The notes: a model not told the origin generated them from the sequence alone. A stretch of 64,000 nucleotides of DNA from Pomphorhynchus laevis (GCA_012934845.2 WNNJ02000950.1:62001-126000); one strand, 5' to 3'; counted from the first letter of the stretch, positions 10,741 through 22,420 are shown. A program made the numbers and translations.

Positions 10741-11074
10741 ATGTAAACTTTATACATTGAATATTGGTTTTAAACATTCATACAAATTCTTTAAACTATA
10801 TAATGAAAAGAATTATTTTACTTCTTACAAATCAATAGATAACCAAAAGTTTGTAAATTCATTGAAGCCAGTCACTAAAGCTCCATTAAACATTATAAAT
10901 TGGACTGATAAATCATTAACTATTGAACCACGTAATATACTTGAATTAGGTCCTTACTTTACTCCACCATGTCGTTTACGTGCACACAAATTATCTTCGG
11001 ATTAGAAAAGACTTATTTTATCAGAAAACACTATTTATAATTTAGATAATTTCCTTAATTTAAACTTTAAATTA

Positions 11075-12063
11075 ATGAGTAAAGATGCTGATGTTCCCAA
11101 TGTTTTGAACAAAACCATCATTAGTGTTAAAAAAGAATTTGATGAAGAGGGTTTGGTCGTATCCAAGGCTGATAAACAGAACAAGTTTGTTGTTTTGTAT
11201 AAGGAAGAACATACGCGAATGAATCTTTCATTACTAAATTGCCTTAAATGTGTTCGATTAAATAATGATTCTACAGCTACTCGACAAAGTAAGTTTAATA
11301 GATTCCTACGGTAGTTGTTTTCTTAAGGAAAAATTTCTGATAAGTTTCTTAAATCTTATCTTTCAAAAAATGCTAAACCAGGATTTTTATACTTATTGCC
11401 CAAAATTCACAAAGTTCAACCAGTGCAAGACCGAATGTAGCTTCATATTATACTTTTCCTTATAAAATTTCAAAGTTTAGTGCTACCACTTTACGATTTC
11501 ATACATCTGATAGTCACTTCTCATACATTAAAGATGAACCTCATTTTTCTAGTTTAATCCATGGACATAACGCTCTCAAACATTTATTGTTTACAGCTGA
11601 CATCACGTCCCTGTACACTAACGTTCCGCTTTCTGATGCTATAAACATTGCAGCTGATATATTAGCTCTTAACCCACCTTGTGATATTCTTCTTAATCAT
11701 GAAGATTGGCATACTCTCCTCACAATGTGTACCAGTCGTTGTAATTTTGTTTTTGAATCTGTAATGTGAGATCAGATAGATGGATTGGCAATGGGCAACC
11801 CTCTTGCCCCTGTATTGTCCGAGTTATACATGAGGAATTGGGAAAATTCTTTTGTCAATAGTACTGATGGAGTTGTCAAGTGGTTTCGTTATGTTGACGA
11901 TGTTTTTTGGTTGCTCAGAATTGCCTTATACAGAATTTCCTTACCCATACGCTATATTCTAAGGATTCTCGAATTCAATGGTGCGTTTCTTCTGGTTTCG
12001 TGTACCTCAAACGTTCCAACTAATTGGCTGATTTCCGCTGCTACGTCATATTACTTACGTTGA
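11075..12063 (+). pseudogene. PLE reverse transcriptase region
   Basis: The RT of the element above. GLVVSKADKQNKFVVL is the conserved PLE block in which the RT domain begins (usual form: ADKG..VV). SLYTNVPL marks palm motif A, LAMGNPLAPVLSELYM motif B, and RYVDDVFW motif C with the catalytic YVDD aspartates. Motifs lie in different frames or are separated by stops, e.g. an in-frame TGA just before DGLAMGNPL, so no single product can be made. Confidence 0.8.
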
Positions 12064-12311
12064 AGGCTTATCTGTTCTAACTATCACTTAATTTGTGAAA
12101 GAGAAAAGGCTATCACACATAATTTACTAAAATGTGGTTTTCCGCTTTGGGCTATTAAGAAAGCTAAATTTAAATCTTTAGCGCATAAAAATAAAGTATT
12201 TGGTCTTAAAAAAGAATACATCATATAGGAATACCTTTTGTTAGTAACAAGTGGAATTCAGTATTTTCAAAGTTTATTAACAATAACATAAAAAATAGTT
12301 GTATTAACAAA

Positions 12312-12623
12312 GTGAACATTTTTAACAGAAAATTACCTAAACTTTACTACATTTTTAAGCGTAAACCAGATTTTAACAAAGATGCCATTGTTTATAAAAT
12401 ACCTTGTAAAGAATGCGAACAGGTATATGTTGGTCAAACTGGTCAATGTTTGGTTAAGCGTATTAAACAACATAATTATAATGTGCTTAAAGGGACCAAT
12501 TCTAGTGCTGTTGCTCAACATTTTGTTAGTTTAAATCATTCCGTTGATTTTAAAAATGCATCTATTTTATCATTTGAAAGTAACTTGTTATCTCGCATTA
12601 TTCAAGAAGCGTATTTTATTTAA
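12312..12623 (+). CDS. PLE GIY-YIG endonuclease domain (fragment)
   Basis: A 103-codon open frame covering the nuclease of the PLE above. IVYKIPCKECEQVYVGQTG holds the GIY-YIG signature with the preceding CxxC finger typical of PLE nucleases; LVKRIKQH supplies the catalytic Arg, and ILSFESNLLSRIIQEAYFI holds the catalytic Glu helix (usual E..W). The domain nicks DNA for target-primed reverse transcription. It stays intact although the upstream RT is broken. Confidence 0.8.
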   Translation: MNIFNRKLPKLYYIFKRKPDFNKDAIVYKIPCKECEQVYVGQTGQCLVKRIKQHNYNVLKGTNSSAVAQHFVSLNHSVDFKNASILSFESNLLSRIIQEAYFI

Positions 12624-12952
12624 AAGAGAACCTAATTTAATGCTTAATAATAAATCCGATTACAACCTCAAATTAAATTATAATTAATTATTCCAATATT
12701 ACATTATTTCAATTTTTTCTAATTGTATTATTTTGTTTTAGTTTAGATTAAATTATAATTTATTACTTTAATTTTACATTTTTTTATTATTAAATTCATA
12801 TTTTTTTGTCACTTATTTTATGATTTTAATTTTATTTCAGTTAAGATTCTGTTTTTTTTTCTTTCTTTTTGTTGTTTTAAAATGTGTGTAAAATTTTAGT
12901 GTATGATTGTTTTGTTTCTCGGTATTTTCTTTTTCTTTTAAGTAGAAATGCG

Positions 12953-13130
12953 GGGCACATCAATGCTTGTATTTTTTGTATAAATGTTGGAAACACGGGG
13001 GAAACAAATTGTGAAACATTTTTTTGTAATCCTGATGATAAAAACAGGAGCTATCGAAATATAGAATTTTTATCAAATAAAGGATATTTTCTTCTTCTTC
13101 GTTCCTATAATAATATATGGTTATTATTGA
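12953..13130 (+). repeat. Half of the fold-back repeat seen at 61 kb
   Basis: The stretch containing GGAAACACGGGGGAAAC, CAGGAGCTATCGAAATATAG and CTTCTTCGTTCC matches the spacer and right arm of the fold-back repeat at 60990-61250; the left arm is missing here. Its stem II hairpin has decayed. Confidence 0.65.
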
Positions 13131-13276
13131 ATAGGAGAACAACACTTTTAAATGATAGTATAATCTAAAAAATGATTTCTTTAAATAAAAATCATCATTA
13201 CATCTACTGCAAATGTAATAAGGACAAGTTAATTTTTATCGATAGTCGTTTTCATTATTTTACTGAAATCGATTGG

Positions 13277-14059
13277 TCAATGTTGATCTGCTTGATGATG
13301 TTGATTGAATCTAGATATCTCATTTTGAAACTGTGTGCGCATACTCCTAAAATTTCTTGACAAAGCAGTAATTCGCCGTTGTAAACGCCGTTCCAATTGA
13401 CGAAGACGATTTCGAATTTCAATATATCGAAGTTGATCTAAACTTTGATAACTCTGATGTCTATTATATTGATTAATTAGTTGCACAAGGTTGGAAGTAT
13501 TTAGATGCTGTTCAGCGTTGTGTATCACTGCTGCTGATCCTGTTCTTCCGACATTACTGTTATCGATAGCAGCTTCAGTTGCGTCAGTAAATTGGTTGTC
13601 TGTCGCGGTATCCGAAGCTGCCTCAATTGTCACTAGTAAATTAGATTGGGGTGCTATTTCTGATATTACGCCATTAAATAAGACAGTTCTATCAGGACTT
13701 ATTCTCGCCACGGAATTCGCCATGTTATTTGCTCTTATGCTGTTGTTGCGAACATTCGGCATCATAAAGCGGTTATTGTGAATACGCTGAAGACGGTCTA
13801 AATTCTGGCGACCATTGAACAAGTTATACACAACGTATTCACGATCATTATCAGTAAGATCTGATAGCAACTCATTTATCATGTTAACGGCTTGCATAAA
13901 ATTCATATTACCAACCGCTTGGTTGATAAGGTTTTCGTCCATTGCATTTATGGTTGTTCTCTCCCGATTCTGTTGAACATAATCACCATTTCCAACGTTA
14001 AATTCGATGTTATTTGAATAGTTATTACCTGCATTCATATTATTGTCAGGGTTGGCCAT
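13277..14059 (-). CDS. Asn/Gln-rich 260-aa protein, unidentified
   Basis: Intact minus-strand ORF. Residues 1-35 are Asn-rich low complexity (MANPDNNMNAGNNYSNN). Residues about 40-90 form a possible helical domain (QAVNMINELLSDLTDNDREY). Residues 205-260 are Arg-rich and probably coiled coil (IEIRNRLRQLERRLQRRITA). No known motif or zinc finger was seen. It sits between a repeat and the 3' end of a LINE A copy. Its base composition is less A/T-rich than the flanks and codons are balanced, which supports real coding. It could be a host gene or ORF1 of an unrecognised element. Confidence 0.5.
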   Translation of the reverse strand: MANPDNNMNAGNNYSNNIEFNVGNGDYVQQNRERTTINAMDENLINQAVGNMNFMQAVNMINELLSDLTDNDREYVVYNLFNGRQNLDRLQRIHNNRFMMPNVRNNSIRANNMANSVARISPDRTVLFNGVISEIAPQSNLLVTIEAASDTATDNQFTDATEAAIDNSNVGRTGSAAVIHNAEQHLNTSNLVQLINQYNRHQSYQSLDQLRYIEIRNRLRQLERRLQRRITALSRNFRSMRTQFQNEISRFNQHHQADQH

Positions 14060-14304
14060 TTTATGTAGACTTCTTAGATGTCGAGTAAATCCGAATTTGT
14101 GTGCTTAAATAAGTGTTGTATACTTCTGATACTGACGATTAAAAATGGCGCTAAAATCCATATTTTACGTGAAAACGTTGTCGTTGAATAAAGTACTGTA
14201 ATTTTAGCTGAAATTTGTTTTTCATTTTAAAGTTGACTAGTTTTGAGAAATTGCTACACATATGTAAAGTAATCATTCCGAGTTCATTCACATGGCTGCC
14301 AAGT
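14060..14304. other. Upstream region of the N-rich ORF
   Basis: No ORF. This is the likely promoter side of the minus-strand ORF and reaches to the LINE A 3' tail. No clear TATA box could be assigned. Confidence 0.25.
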
Positions 14305-17300
14305 TGGTATTACTAATTAAATAAATAAAGGTTTTCTTAAAACAATAAATAGCATAGAACATGACATGAAAAGAAGCTAAGAAAAACAGTCACAATTCAG
14401 TCTTGAACACAACTTTAATCTTCAATTCTAGTCTCCTGTCTTAGCCTCAGGTCCAGTGGGATCTTAGCCCACCAGCCAATCCAACAGGCCGCTCTTCGAC
14501 TGAACCACCCGGGGTCTTTAACCCCGTCGAAGAGTCCAATCGATGTGGACTATGCTTTGTAAATGAGAGATGAGCAGCTTGAGAAACCTTAGCCTTTGCT
14601 CTGGGAGACGTCCTCTAGAGAAGAAGACTAATCCCGAGATAGACCAAGTGCCCCAGAGGCGCACCTAGGTTTTCCCCTTCAATGACAGGTGCTAGGCCAC
14701 TTTCAGGGCCCACCAAGCTCTCTTCAGGATACGTTTAAGTCTATCCAGGTCGACCTTCGCCGACCAGTTCACCGAAACGGTGAACTCCAGGTATTTTACT
14801 CGACTCGGGAAGACAGGGAGGGATTGATTAGTCAAAATAGAGGAGAGTGCAGATAGTGCTAATATTTTGCTTGCTTTATTGTAGGGGCGCCATGGAAGAC
14901 AACCACCTGCGATTTCGCGGAGTTTAAAACGAGATTGGACAGGGTTAACTGGTCTTTTAATCTTAAAAAGAAACGGCTGATGTCCGAGACTACGTCTTTG
15001 CACCTGCGTTCAGAGAACTGGGCTGTGGTATCATCAGCGTATACCACTAGACGTTGTTCGCGTTTTAAAATTTTGAAGAGTTTAATGGAGGCAGTAAGAA
15101 ACAAGATAGGAGAAGGGGGATCCTTGGGGCACACCCGTAATAGGATAGAACTGACGCGCAGCAGGGTCGTCTTCATAATAGAATCGCTTGGTGTACAGCA
15201 GTATCTCCACCCTGTTAACAATTCTCGCAGGCAACCCGAGGGACCTGCGAGAAGAGATATCAAATGGAATGGAGATGCGGTCAAATGCAGCAAAAAATCA
15301 AGGAAAAAGCCACAGCAAGTTGATGACTATTCTCCTGACAAAATTGATGCACTTCACCTACAGCTGAATGAACCGAGCGACTTTTTGACGAACCCATGGA
15401 AACCTGGTGGGATTACATTTCGCCTACACAGATGATCGCGGATTCTACGCACAAGCGCTTTTTCGTGTATCGAGACGAGGGAATTTTGAATCGATATGGG
15501 CCGCAGGCCTTTAGGACATAAGACCGGATTGTTCTTAGGTAAAAATATTCATCTACTAATGTTGATGCCGGTCACATCGGATAGGGCGGCTAAAAGCATT
15601 GTGACTGCCACTTATCTTCTTTGTTTGACTGTTAAAATCCGACAGACACGAGAAGAGAGTGAAGTGAAGGATTTGGAGGTGCCCGGAAGAGGCCTCCAGG
15701 AATTAAAAATATCTGGGACATATAAATCTCTATTCCTGAAGTCTCCCCAAGGCGGGATTGGCTGAGGTGATTGAGTGGCTCCATAATTATGTAGGGATAG
15801 TGACTCCTCCTAAACTTTATCAAGACCTACTTTACCAATCTAACCCAATGCCCTATACTTCCAACAGACAAATTTCTCCTTCTTAAATATATTCCAAAAG
15901 GAAAACTTGGCTGGATTAAGGGAAGCAATGCTTGCCGTGTTCTTACCCAGTTGGAACCTATATCTAGTGATCCAATATTCTTTCGGACCTGCCTGGCAGA
16001 AGCAGAGAGATTGGGAAGACGGAGCATAAATGCTAAGGTCTTGAGTTTTGTCGGAGCGGGACTGTAGATACGACCTTTATAGGTTGTCGAAAGCGTCGCG
16101 ATAGCTTGCGATGAGAGGAACGAATTAAATTCAATTAGACCCTCATTCTCAATTCGGGGGAAACGTTGGATAGCTGCCAGAAAGAAAGCCACTCTGGCCA
16201 CTCTGATAGGATCAAAGTGGAATCTCTTTCGAAGCAGCGTTTCCTCTTCTATCCGCCAACGAATCAAGTCATGATGGGTGGCAGATGTTGTTGCGACTGC
16301 TCTGTACAGTGGGGTTTCAACAACCACCTCTCATGAAGTAGTAATAAGTCGAGGAGTTAATTCGTTGATGTGTAATGAAAGGTGGAGGACGGTGGTTTGT
16401 GAATAAGACAAGCGTTCCTGGCTCTGTGGAGTGCTGTATTAATCCAACGACCAGTTATGTCGTTGAAGTTACCAAGTACTATGTCATAACCACTATCAAT
16501 AATCCTATCTTGGAGGTCACGGTTCTTGTGGATCTCACATGGACGAATGTAGACATTGGCTAGATTGAGGCGTTTACCGTTCTTACAAGTGATATTACTA
16601 AACAAGATAGGGCTGGACATGAATAGTTGAGTAGAAGGGACGATCTAAAGGAGAATTTAACTAGGGTTAAAAGACCTTGAGATGAATATGAGTGAGGTGG
16701 GGTTATGTACGGAGTATAGTGGGAACAAATGTGCTTTGTTATGAATCGAGTAATGTCCTAGGGGAGACGAATAGACAGCGTCTGCTGAAGGACTATAACA
16801 TCTGCATCTACACCAGATAGAAGTCTAAGGGCAGAAGCACCTCCCGAATTCCACTGAAGAATATTTAGCGAAAAAGGCTCACGAGTACTCTGCATTGTAT
16901 TAGGTCAGCTGAGTGAGATTGCATCAACCCTAGGCGGAGCTAGGGGTGGAAGGGTACTCCTTCCACCATTAGCGCCATCCAGAGTGGGACTTGCTCACGG
17001 GCAATATCTTATTTTTCCTTGGAGGCTGAATTTTTACACTTAAATAACCTCCCAATCTTAATGGGGGAACGGTATGGGCCGAGGCCCCCTTTTTTGATTC
17101 AAGGATTATGGGTTTCAGAAGGACTGAGTCGGAGTATAGGGCCCCTGTAAGGACCGAGATCAGGTCCTCCAATTTGTTCATTGCGGCGTTGATCTTTACG
17201 CCAGTTAGTCTCATTAACTCGCTGTCCGACATTCGAAAAGGAGCCTTCTATTTTCTTTTCCGGCCGATTAGAAAAGGCGTCCCTGTATGTTTTAAAATAA

Positions 17301-18150
17301 AAGCATCTGCGGGACCACACGAGGTGGGACCCCCCCCGCAATTTGAGCACGAGGACATCTCTCCCCTGATTCAAGACTTTGGCACGAGGTGCCGCAGACC
17401 CCGAAAGTCCTTGATCTTGAACAGCTTGAAAACCAGGGCCCCCATTCATGGCACTGGTTACAATGAGGGTAAGTGAAATTATCCGAAGAAAGTAACTCAA
17501 AATCCATATTCTAACCCAAGAACGCGTTGAGGCTTGACTTTGACAGAAGATTAGCTTGCTCCACGGAGGTTGAACCGAACCATATCGAAAGAGGGAAGCC
17601 ACTCTTTCCAACGAGTTGCCAAAAGCTGGAAATCTTGAAACACGACTTTAAATCAGTAACGTCAGTTTTATCATGGTGATACGGTAGGTTGGTAATTTTA
17701 ATCGAAGCCATAATAGGCTTAATTTCCAAGGAACCAAGTTCTTTAAAGTTCTCATTGAAGAAAGTTTCATATTGTTTCAATAAATCTGAAGTTGCAAAGG
17801 ATATTTTTATCTGCATATCATATAATCTTACAGAATTATATAGAATTCTGTTTAGAATTAATACAGTAAATTTTCTCAAAAAGATTTGGAATAACTTATG
17901 TCGTTCTTGTGGCTGTTTTAAAGTTATCACCACTAGATTTTTTGTTTTGGGATTGAGGGAGAGTACCCCCGCCTTCTGAAAATCATTACAAACAGTACTG
18001 ACAATGGTGTTGACTAGCACTGCGGAATTAATTATCTTACCTCCATCCACATCGACCAATTTGCAGGAATTTGCATGCATTTTATCGTTTTTGTTAGAAT
18101 CCTTTGATGCTCCGCTAGTACTTACTTGTTGCATGATTTTTTCTCACTAA
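14305..18150 (-). mobile_element. LINE A copy 2, nearly full length, decayed
   Basis: Read from 18150 down: ORF1 start (ATG at 18134), zinc-knuckle end (17292-17507), APE endonuclease (16357-16620 with DIVLGNFNDITGRWINTAL; 15827-16327), RT from about 15823 with VYADDTTAQFSERRC at 14859-15293, the RT thumb (SVNWSAKVDLDRLKRILKRA, 14692-15003), and a 3' end with TTTATTTA tail at about 14310. Domain order is ORF1, APE, RT as in Jockey/I-group LINEs. At least five frame breaks. Confidence 0.85.
17511..18134 (-). CDS. LINE A ORF1 N-terminal part (fragment)
   Basis: A 207-codon frame covering the N-terminal two thirds of ORF1. It contains VVITLKQPQERHKLFQIFLR and the core IKPIMASIKITNLPYHHDKT, shared with the other LINE A copies. 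ORF1 of this group binds element RNA; the CCHC knuckles lie in the next frame (17292-17507, with YPHCNQCHEWGPWFSSC, where the knuckle His is changed to Pro). Confidence 0.7.
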   Translation of the reverse strand: MQQVSTSGASKDSNKNDKMHANSCKLVDVDGGKIINSAVLVNTIVSTVCNDFQKAGVLSLNPKTKNLVVITLKQPQERHKLFQIFLRKFTVLILNRILYNSVRLYDMQIKISFATSDLLKQYETFFNENFKELGSLEIKPIMASIKITNLPYHHDKTDVTDLKSCFKISSFWQLVGKSGFPLSIWFGSTSVEQANLLSKSSLNAFLG

Positions 18151-19084
18151 TTAAATGAACATTAACCGATGGCATATTTTAATTTATTTATTTAAGAAAT
18201 TCCATATTATATTTAAATTTACAAGAAGCATTTTTGCATGAAAAATGTTTGCATTTCAAACACTTTACAACAGTATAAATGGATAATCTCTATTATTTAA
18301 TGACTTGTCTGTCATTAGCTGTTTAATCTATTACGCTTTACGGCCTTTCGTTCCTTTATCGTTGGCGATTGGCCCTTCTATAAGAACTGTCCGCATGACA
18401 TGTGATGGGTTGTCTACCATATGCACTACATCTCCATCATCCCACTTACTTCTTTGTTTAATATCCTGTCGACGATTATTCGCTCGTAAGTTGTATTCTG
18501 TGCCCGTGTGTCCTATGTGTTGTGTATCACTTCACTTTATTTGTTGTTTAAGTTGCCGTTTACGTTGTATATTGTATTTGTTTCACTGTTCCTAAAAATT
18601 TAAGTTATTTCTATATATGCACAGCTAAATCATCGTTTGTTTTTGCACGATTGGCTTAACCTTTTGTCGATTCTTTTTATTCTCTTAAGAAATTGACATG
18701 CTCTTGTATGTGAATCAAACGATTAGCGGTATTCGATCACAAATGGAAAATGCTTTATTGAAATATGTTTTGAGTTTTCTAATAGCTGGGCGATATGGCA
18801 GAATCACAGTAATATTATTTTCTGTGTGGTCTGGTACTTTCTCTCTTTCTGCGCTGCAGGAGATCACTTCGTTGCCTCAACTTGGCTGCGCGATTAAATT
18901 GCGTATCAATTTGCCTGTCGTTATGCATGTGTTTCTTTAATTATTGCCGTTACTCTTCTAAACATTGAGTAAAAGCTTCTTCAGGTGAACATAGCTTTTT
19001 CATTATGATTCCCTCGTTTCTTATAACCATGTTTTAACTTTTTGCAGTCACCGCTACTTACATGTATTTTACATGCAAGTAGAA
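18151..19084. other. Unassigned stretch, possible decayed coding
   Basis: Minus-strand scraps such as DVVHMVDNPSHVMRTVLIEG (near 18370-18430) and ITVILPYRPAIRKLKTYF (near 18760-18820) look protein-like and less A/T-rich than the flanks. The second slightly resembles the linker between RT and GIY-YIG in PLEs. Neither can be assigned. The plus-strand frames here look like shadows. Confidence 0.3.
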
Positions 19085-19285
19085 TCAAATCAGCTAACTG
19101 AGTCTACCTATTTAATACAATTATAAAATAAACAAAACATAATAATGCTAAATCAAAATTTAATAATTAAACAATAAAATAAATATTTGTTATAAGATTT
19201 TATATAATTTAAATCAAGTTAAAATAAAAAATTGAAATTTAAAATAAAAGTCAATTTTTATGAATTGACTAATAAATAACAGACG

Positions 19286-19440
19286 TTGTATCAGAATAAG
19301 AATTAGAGGTCATCAGGAGGAACTGCTATGCTATCAGGTTTCGGCCCCTAACTCCTCTACCCAACATAGCAGCGGGGCCAAATACATGCTAATGATGTAT
19401 TTCCTCTGATAAAACTATCTAGTATCTTATTCTAATACAA
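19286..19440 (-). ncRNA. Naiad 3' hammerhead-type motif, copy N1
   Basis: Reverse complement of the motif at 2302-2456. All helices are kept. The helix I strand reads GAGGAG here, pairing with TTCCTC through one G-U. The outer helix pairs 19286-19301 with 19425-19440. It lies about 150 bp after the RT stop codon. Confidence 0.55.
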
Positions 19441-19588
19441 AGTATATTATTTATTATCCACCCATAACAATTTGCCACTTAAGAATTTAAATTTATTTTT
19501 TATATTATTGTGTTGATTTATATATTTTACTATTTTCTGCTCGATGTTATTTTTATAGTAACCTAGTTTAAAATATCTATCTATTAAA

Positions 19589-20593
19589 TTATTTAAATGA
19601 TTTTGAAAAAAAACCAATATCGTTACAAATTGTTAGAATTCTTAAAATTTCATTATTTAATGTATTATATTTTATATTATATGGTATGCATGAATGCTCA
19701 TGCAAAAATATGTTTCTGGTAAATTTAAATATGTCATCTTTACGATATAAATTAATAGTAGTTTTAGTTAATGCTAATTTAATGTTCATATCTAGATATA
19801 CACCTTCTTTATCATTAATATTGGCCTTGTTAAGAATAATACTTTCTGGATAAATTTGTTCGCTTGTTGAATACAAATTATTAGAATTAAATACACATAT
19901 ATCATCAATGTATCGAAACATATATTTCATATATTTATATTGTTTAGATTTAGTTTTTACACAGTTATGAACAAATTCATATTCTATAAAGCTTAAAAAC
20001 AAGTCAGCTATAATTGGGCTACTATTACCACCCATTGGAACACCTTTTACTTGCCTAAATATAGATGTCCCTACTTTTAAATAATTTTGATTTATCAAAA
20101 TATTTAAGGATTCTATTAATTCAATTTTATCCATATATTTATATTTATTTGATGGTTTAATTTTTGTTAGATAGGCGTTATAATTATTATAACATATATA
20201 TGTATATCTTTTTCCGAATATAAGGTTAATTAATTTTACTAACGCTTCTTTAATATCTACTAAATCTAGATTTGTATAAAGCGTACTAAAATCGTATGTA
20301 TTTATATTTTGAAAATTTATTCCTTTTGTCTGTTCTAAAAATTCTTTTGTAGAATTAATACTGAAATAGTGTTTTATACCAGTATTAATTTCGATTACCT
20401 TGCAATATTTTTTAAAATGTGCTTTAATTACTTTAAGTATTTTATTCATATAAACCGAAAGTGGTTTGAATGTACATTTAAAAGCACTACGTATGAACCT
20501 AGGTTGTATTGGATTTTTTTGTAATTTTGGATTCCAATATAATATAGTTATAGTTTTATTATCTGATTCAATTTTTATGCCGTTTTTATCCAT
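19589..20593 (-). CDS. Naiad-type PLE reverse transcriptase domain
   Basis: A 334-codon open frame with all palm motifs: YDFSTLYTNLDLVDI (motif A), FRQVKGVPMGGNSSPIIADL (motif B), FRYIDDICVFN (motif C, catalytic IDD), then VYLDMNIKLALTKTTINLY and HEHSCIPYNIKYN in the thumb. The order and the GIK-type N-terminal finger (KPLSVYMNKILK) are typical of telomerase-like PLE RTs. The catalytic aspartates are intact. The C-terminal about 40 residues seen in sister copies run on past a frame change. Confidence 0.85.
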   Translation of the reverse strand: MDKNGIKIESDNKTITILYWNPKLQKNPIQPRFIRSAFKCTFKPLSVYMNKILKVIKAHFKKYCKVIEINTGIKHYFSINSTKEFLEQTKGINFQNINTYDFSTLYTNLDLVDIKEALVKLINLIFGKRYTYICYNNYNAYLTKIKPSNKYKYMDKIELIESLNILINQNYLKVGTSIFRQVKGVPMGGNSSPIIADLFLSFIEYEFVHNCVKTKSKQYKYMKYMFRYIDDICVFNSNNLYSTSEQIYPESIILNKANINDKEGVYLDMNIKLALTKTTINLYRKDDIFKFTRNIFLHEHSCIPYNIKYNTLNNEILRILTICNDIGFFSKSFK

Positions 20594-20680
20594 TATGGAA
20601 CAATGACTTGTAATAATTGTTTCTAAACTTAAATCACTACATTTATATGCTGTATTTATATTTAAATCATTATAATTAAC

Positions 20681-21160
20681 TTATTTCATCAGTATATCAT
20701 AACAAAGCTTTTTGCATATGAAGACAACGTTATTATTAGCTTTGTCAATAGTTGTTATTATATAGTTATCCTTTAATTTAGTAAGTTCTGTATACATATC
20801 TTTATTAATTTTATATTTCATTTTATAATTGTTTGTTATTTTCATTTTATTTTTAATTTTATCAAATATATAATCTTTCCAAATGTTTATCTTAGATATA
20901 TTCGAGCTTTCACTATTAATCAGCTTGCCAAAGTAAGCATTTAAGTTATTATATAATGAATTGCCAATTTTATTTCTGTCGTTGTTATTATTTAATCTAT
21001 ATTCATACCCTTTTGATAGCAGCTTTCTTAATTCACAATTTTCAATTAATTCTAGATAACGAGTGCGTATATGTTCATTTATTTTATCAAAATTAAGAAT
21101 TGTGCAATCGCATTCAGTTTCTATGATGTATCTAATATTATCGTTACGTACAGATTTCAA
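20681..21160 (-). CDS. Naiad-type PLE N-terminal RT extension (fragment)
   Basis: A 159-codon frame upstream of the RT, Lys/Asn-rich, ending DNYIITTIDKANNNVVFICK, which is the conserved ADKG-like block that opens PLE RTs. A partial second copy of the same region lies at 26192-26386. It is separated from the RT frame by an 87-bp stretch with a frame break. Confidence 0.65.
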   Translation of the reverse strand: MKSVRNDNIRYIIETECDCTILNFDKINEHIRTRYLELIENCELRKLLSKGYEYRLNNNNDRNKIGNSLYNNLNAYFGKLINSESSNISKINIWKDYIFDKIKNKMKITNNYKMKYKINKDMYTELTKLKDNYIITTIDKANNNVVFICKKLCYDILMK

Positions 21161-21533
21161 TTCTTTATTATAATTACAAATTTTTCGTCTTAATGATGGT
21201 AGGAGTTTATACCTTATTTTAGGAATATATTTACTTAAATCTTACCGTATTATTTCTTTACTTTTAGAATTATTTAAAAGTCCGGCTATATTTATGTTAT
21301 CTATACATTTATTAATGAAGTTTATGGTTAATGTATATTTTCTATTGTTATTATTAACATTTATTGTACGATTATAGTATTTTATATTACAATAACTGTC
21401 TATTATACAACTCAATCTATCATATTCGTTAATTAATCTTTGATTTATTGAAAAAATGATATTTTAGAAAAACTTCTTGTATTTACATAAAGATCTTTTA
21501 GTTTATTATCTCTTAAAAGTTGTTTTAATATTT

Positions 21534-22090
21534 CTAATTGTTAGTAAATATACTTACCTTTTTAATATTTTTAAGTCTATTTTTCTTGTTCATTTTATCG
21601 CCATGACTTCTTGGCTTGCGTTTAATCGGATATAGTTGTTTATTATTTATTATACTACTTCTGCCAATTCCTTGTACCACGTCATTCAATCCTAATGGGT
21701 ACATGGAATTAAGCGTTTTAATCCAAAAATCTTCTCGTTCTAATAGTTTTTGATTTAATATTGAAATGTTTTCTTCAATGATATATTCTAAAATAAATAA
21801 TTTACAATATCCTATATTATGTCCTATCAATCTCATATTTTTATGAAATATAGTTTGATTATTATGCTGTATATTATATGTGTTGCCTAAACCTAGTTTT
21901 TAACATTTGATATGTTTTTCCAATATATTGCAAGCCACATGTACACTGTATTAGATTCATTACACCTGCGGTATTGCAGTTACAATTATTATTAATATTT
22001 AATGAAAAACATTTGTTTGCCGTATTAGTTACAATACAATTATTATTTATAACATCACAAACTATACAGTTTTTTTCTTACATTTAAAAG
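21534..22090 (-). CDS. Naiad-type N-terminal Cys-rich finger and GIY-YIG nuclease
   Basis: From 22090 down the minus strand reads NCIVCDVINNNCIV, NNNCNCNTAGVMNLIQCTC, LQYIGKT (YIG codons at 21919-21927), then after a frame break MRLIGHNIGYCKLFILEYI and LLEREDFWIKTLNSMYPLGL. This gives a Cys-rich finger, the YIG half of the signature, and the C-terminal E.FWI...P.GLN block of GIY-YIG nucleases. Placing the nuclease upstream of the RT is the Naiad hallmark. The frame is interrupted at least once, near 21895. Confidence 0.7.
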
Positions 22091-22420
22091 GTCTAAAATT
22101 AAAATTATTAGTACTTACGAATTTTTCCAATCTGGTTGAGTACATGTAACTTTTAAGTCATATATAAGGTAAAGTTATATATTATGAAAAAAAAGAGAAT
22201 GAAAGTAAGAGTTCTTTTCTTGATTGCGTGAGCAGTCGACAGAATAAATACTAAAAACCTCTTAAAACTTGAAGGAGTAAAATGCTACTATTAATATATC
22301 TTTTAGTATATATCGTTTTATATCTATTACTATATCGTTTGGAAAGAGATATACATATATATGTTATAATAATTATAACGCATATCTAAGAAAATTTAAC
22401 CATCAAGTAACTATAAATAT

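Larger units (their letters stand above)
10741..12640 (+). mobile_element. Classical PLE (RT then C-terminal GIY-YIG), decayed
   Basis: Fragments of one PLE polyprotein follow each other in several frames: N-terminal part (10757-11005), RT fingers (11075-11314), palm with FTADITSLYTNVPL (11587), GNPLAPVLSELYM and FRYVDDVFW (11785-12063), linker, and GIY-YIG nuclease (12312-12623). Domain order RT then GIY-YIG is that of Penelope/Neptune-type elements. Several frame breaks. Confidence 0.85.
19085..22200 (-). mobile_element. Naiad-type PLE copy N1, domain-permuted, near complete
   Basis: Read from 22200 down: Cys-rich segment and GIY-YIG nuclease (22090-21534), N-terminal RT extension (21160-20681), RT (20593-19589), then the 3' non-coding end with a hammerhead-type motif, ending near GATTTGAT at 19085. 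Nuclease before RT is the order of the Naiad clade of PLEs described from invertebrates and protists. A few frame breaks separate the ORFs. The copy stands head-to-head with N2. Confidence 0.85.

Noticed and set aside
14935-15435. 166-codon plus-strand ORF, and similar frames at 17108, 43477 and 47671
   Set aside because: Antisense to LINE RT or ORF1; composition is Arg/Lys-rich as expected of reverse-frame shadows.
18305-18940. Two plus-strand ORFs of 96 and 80 codons, Cys/Leu-rich
   Set aside because: They look like the complement of weakly protein-like minus-strand sequence; no motif on either strand is firm enough to name a gene.
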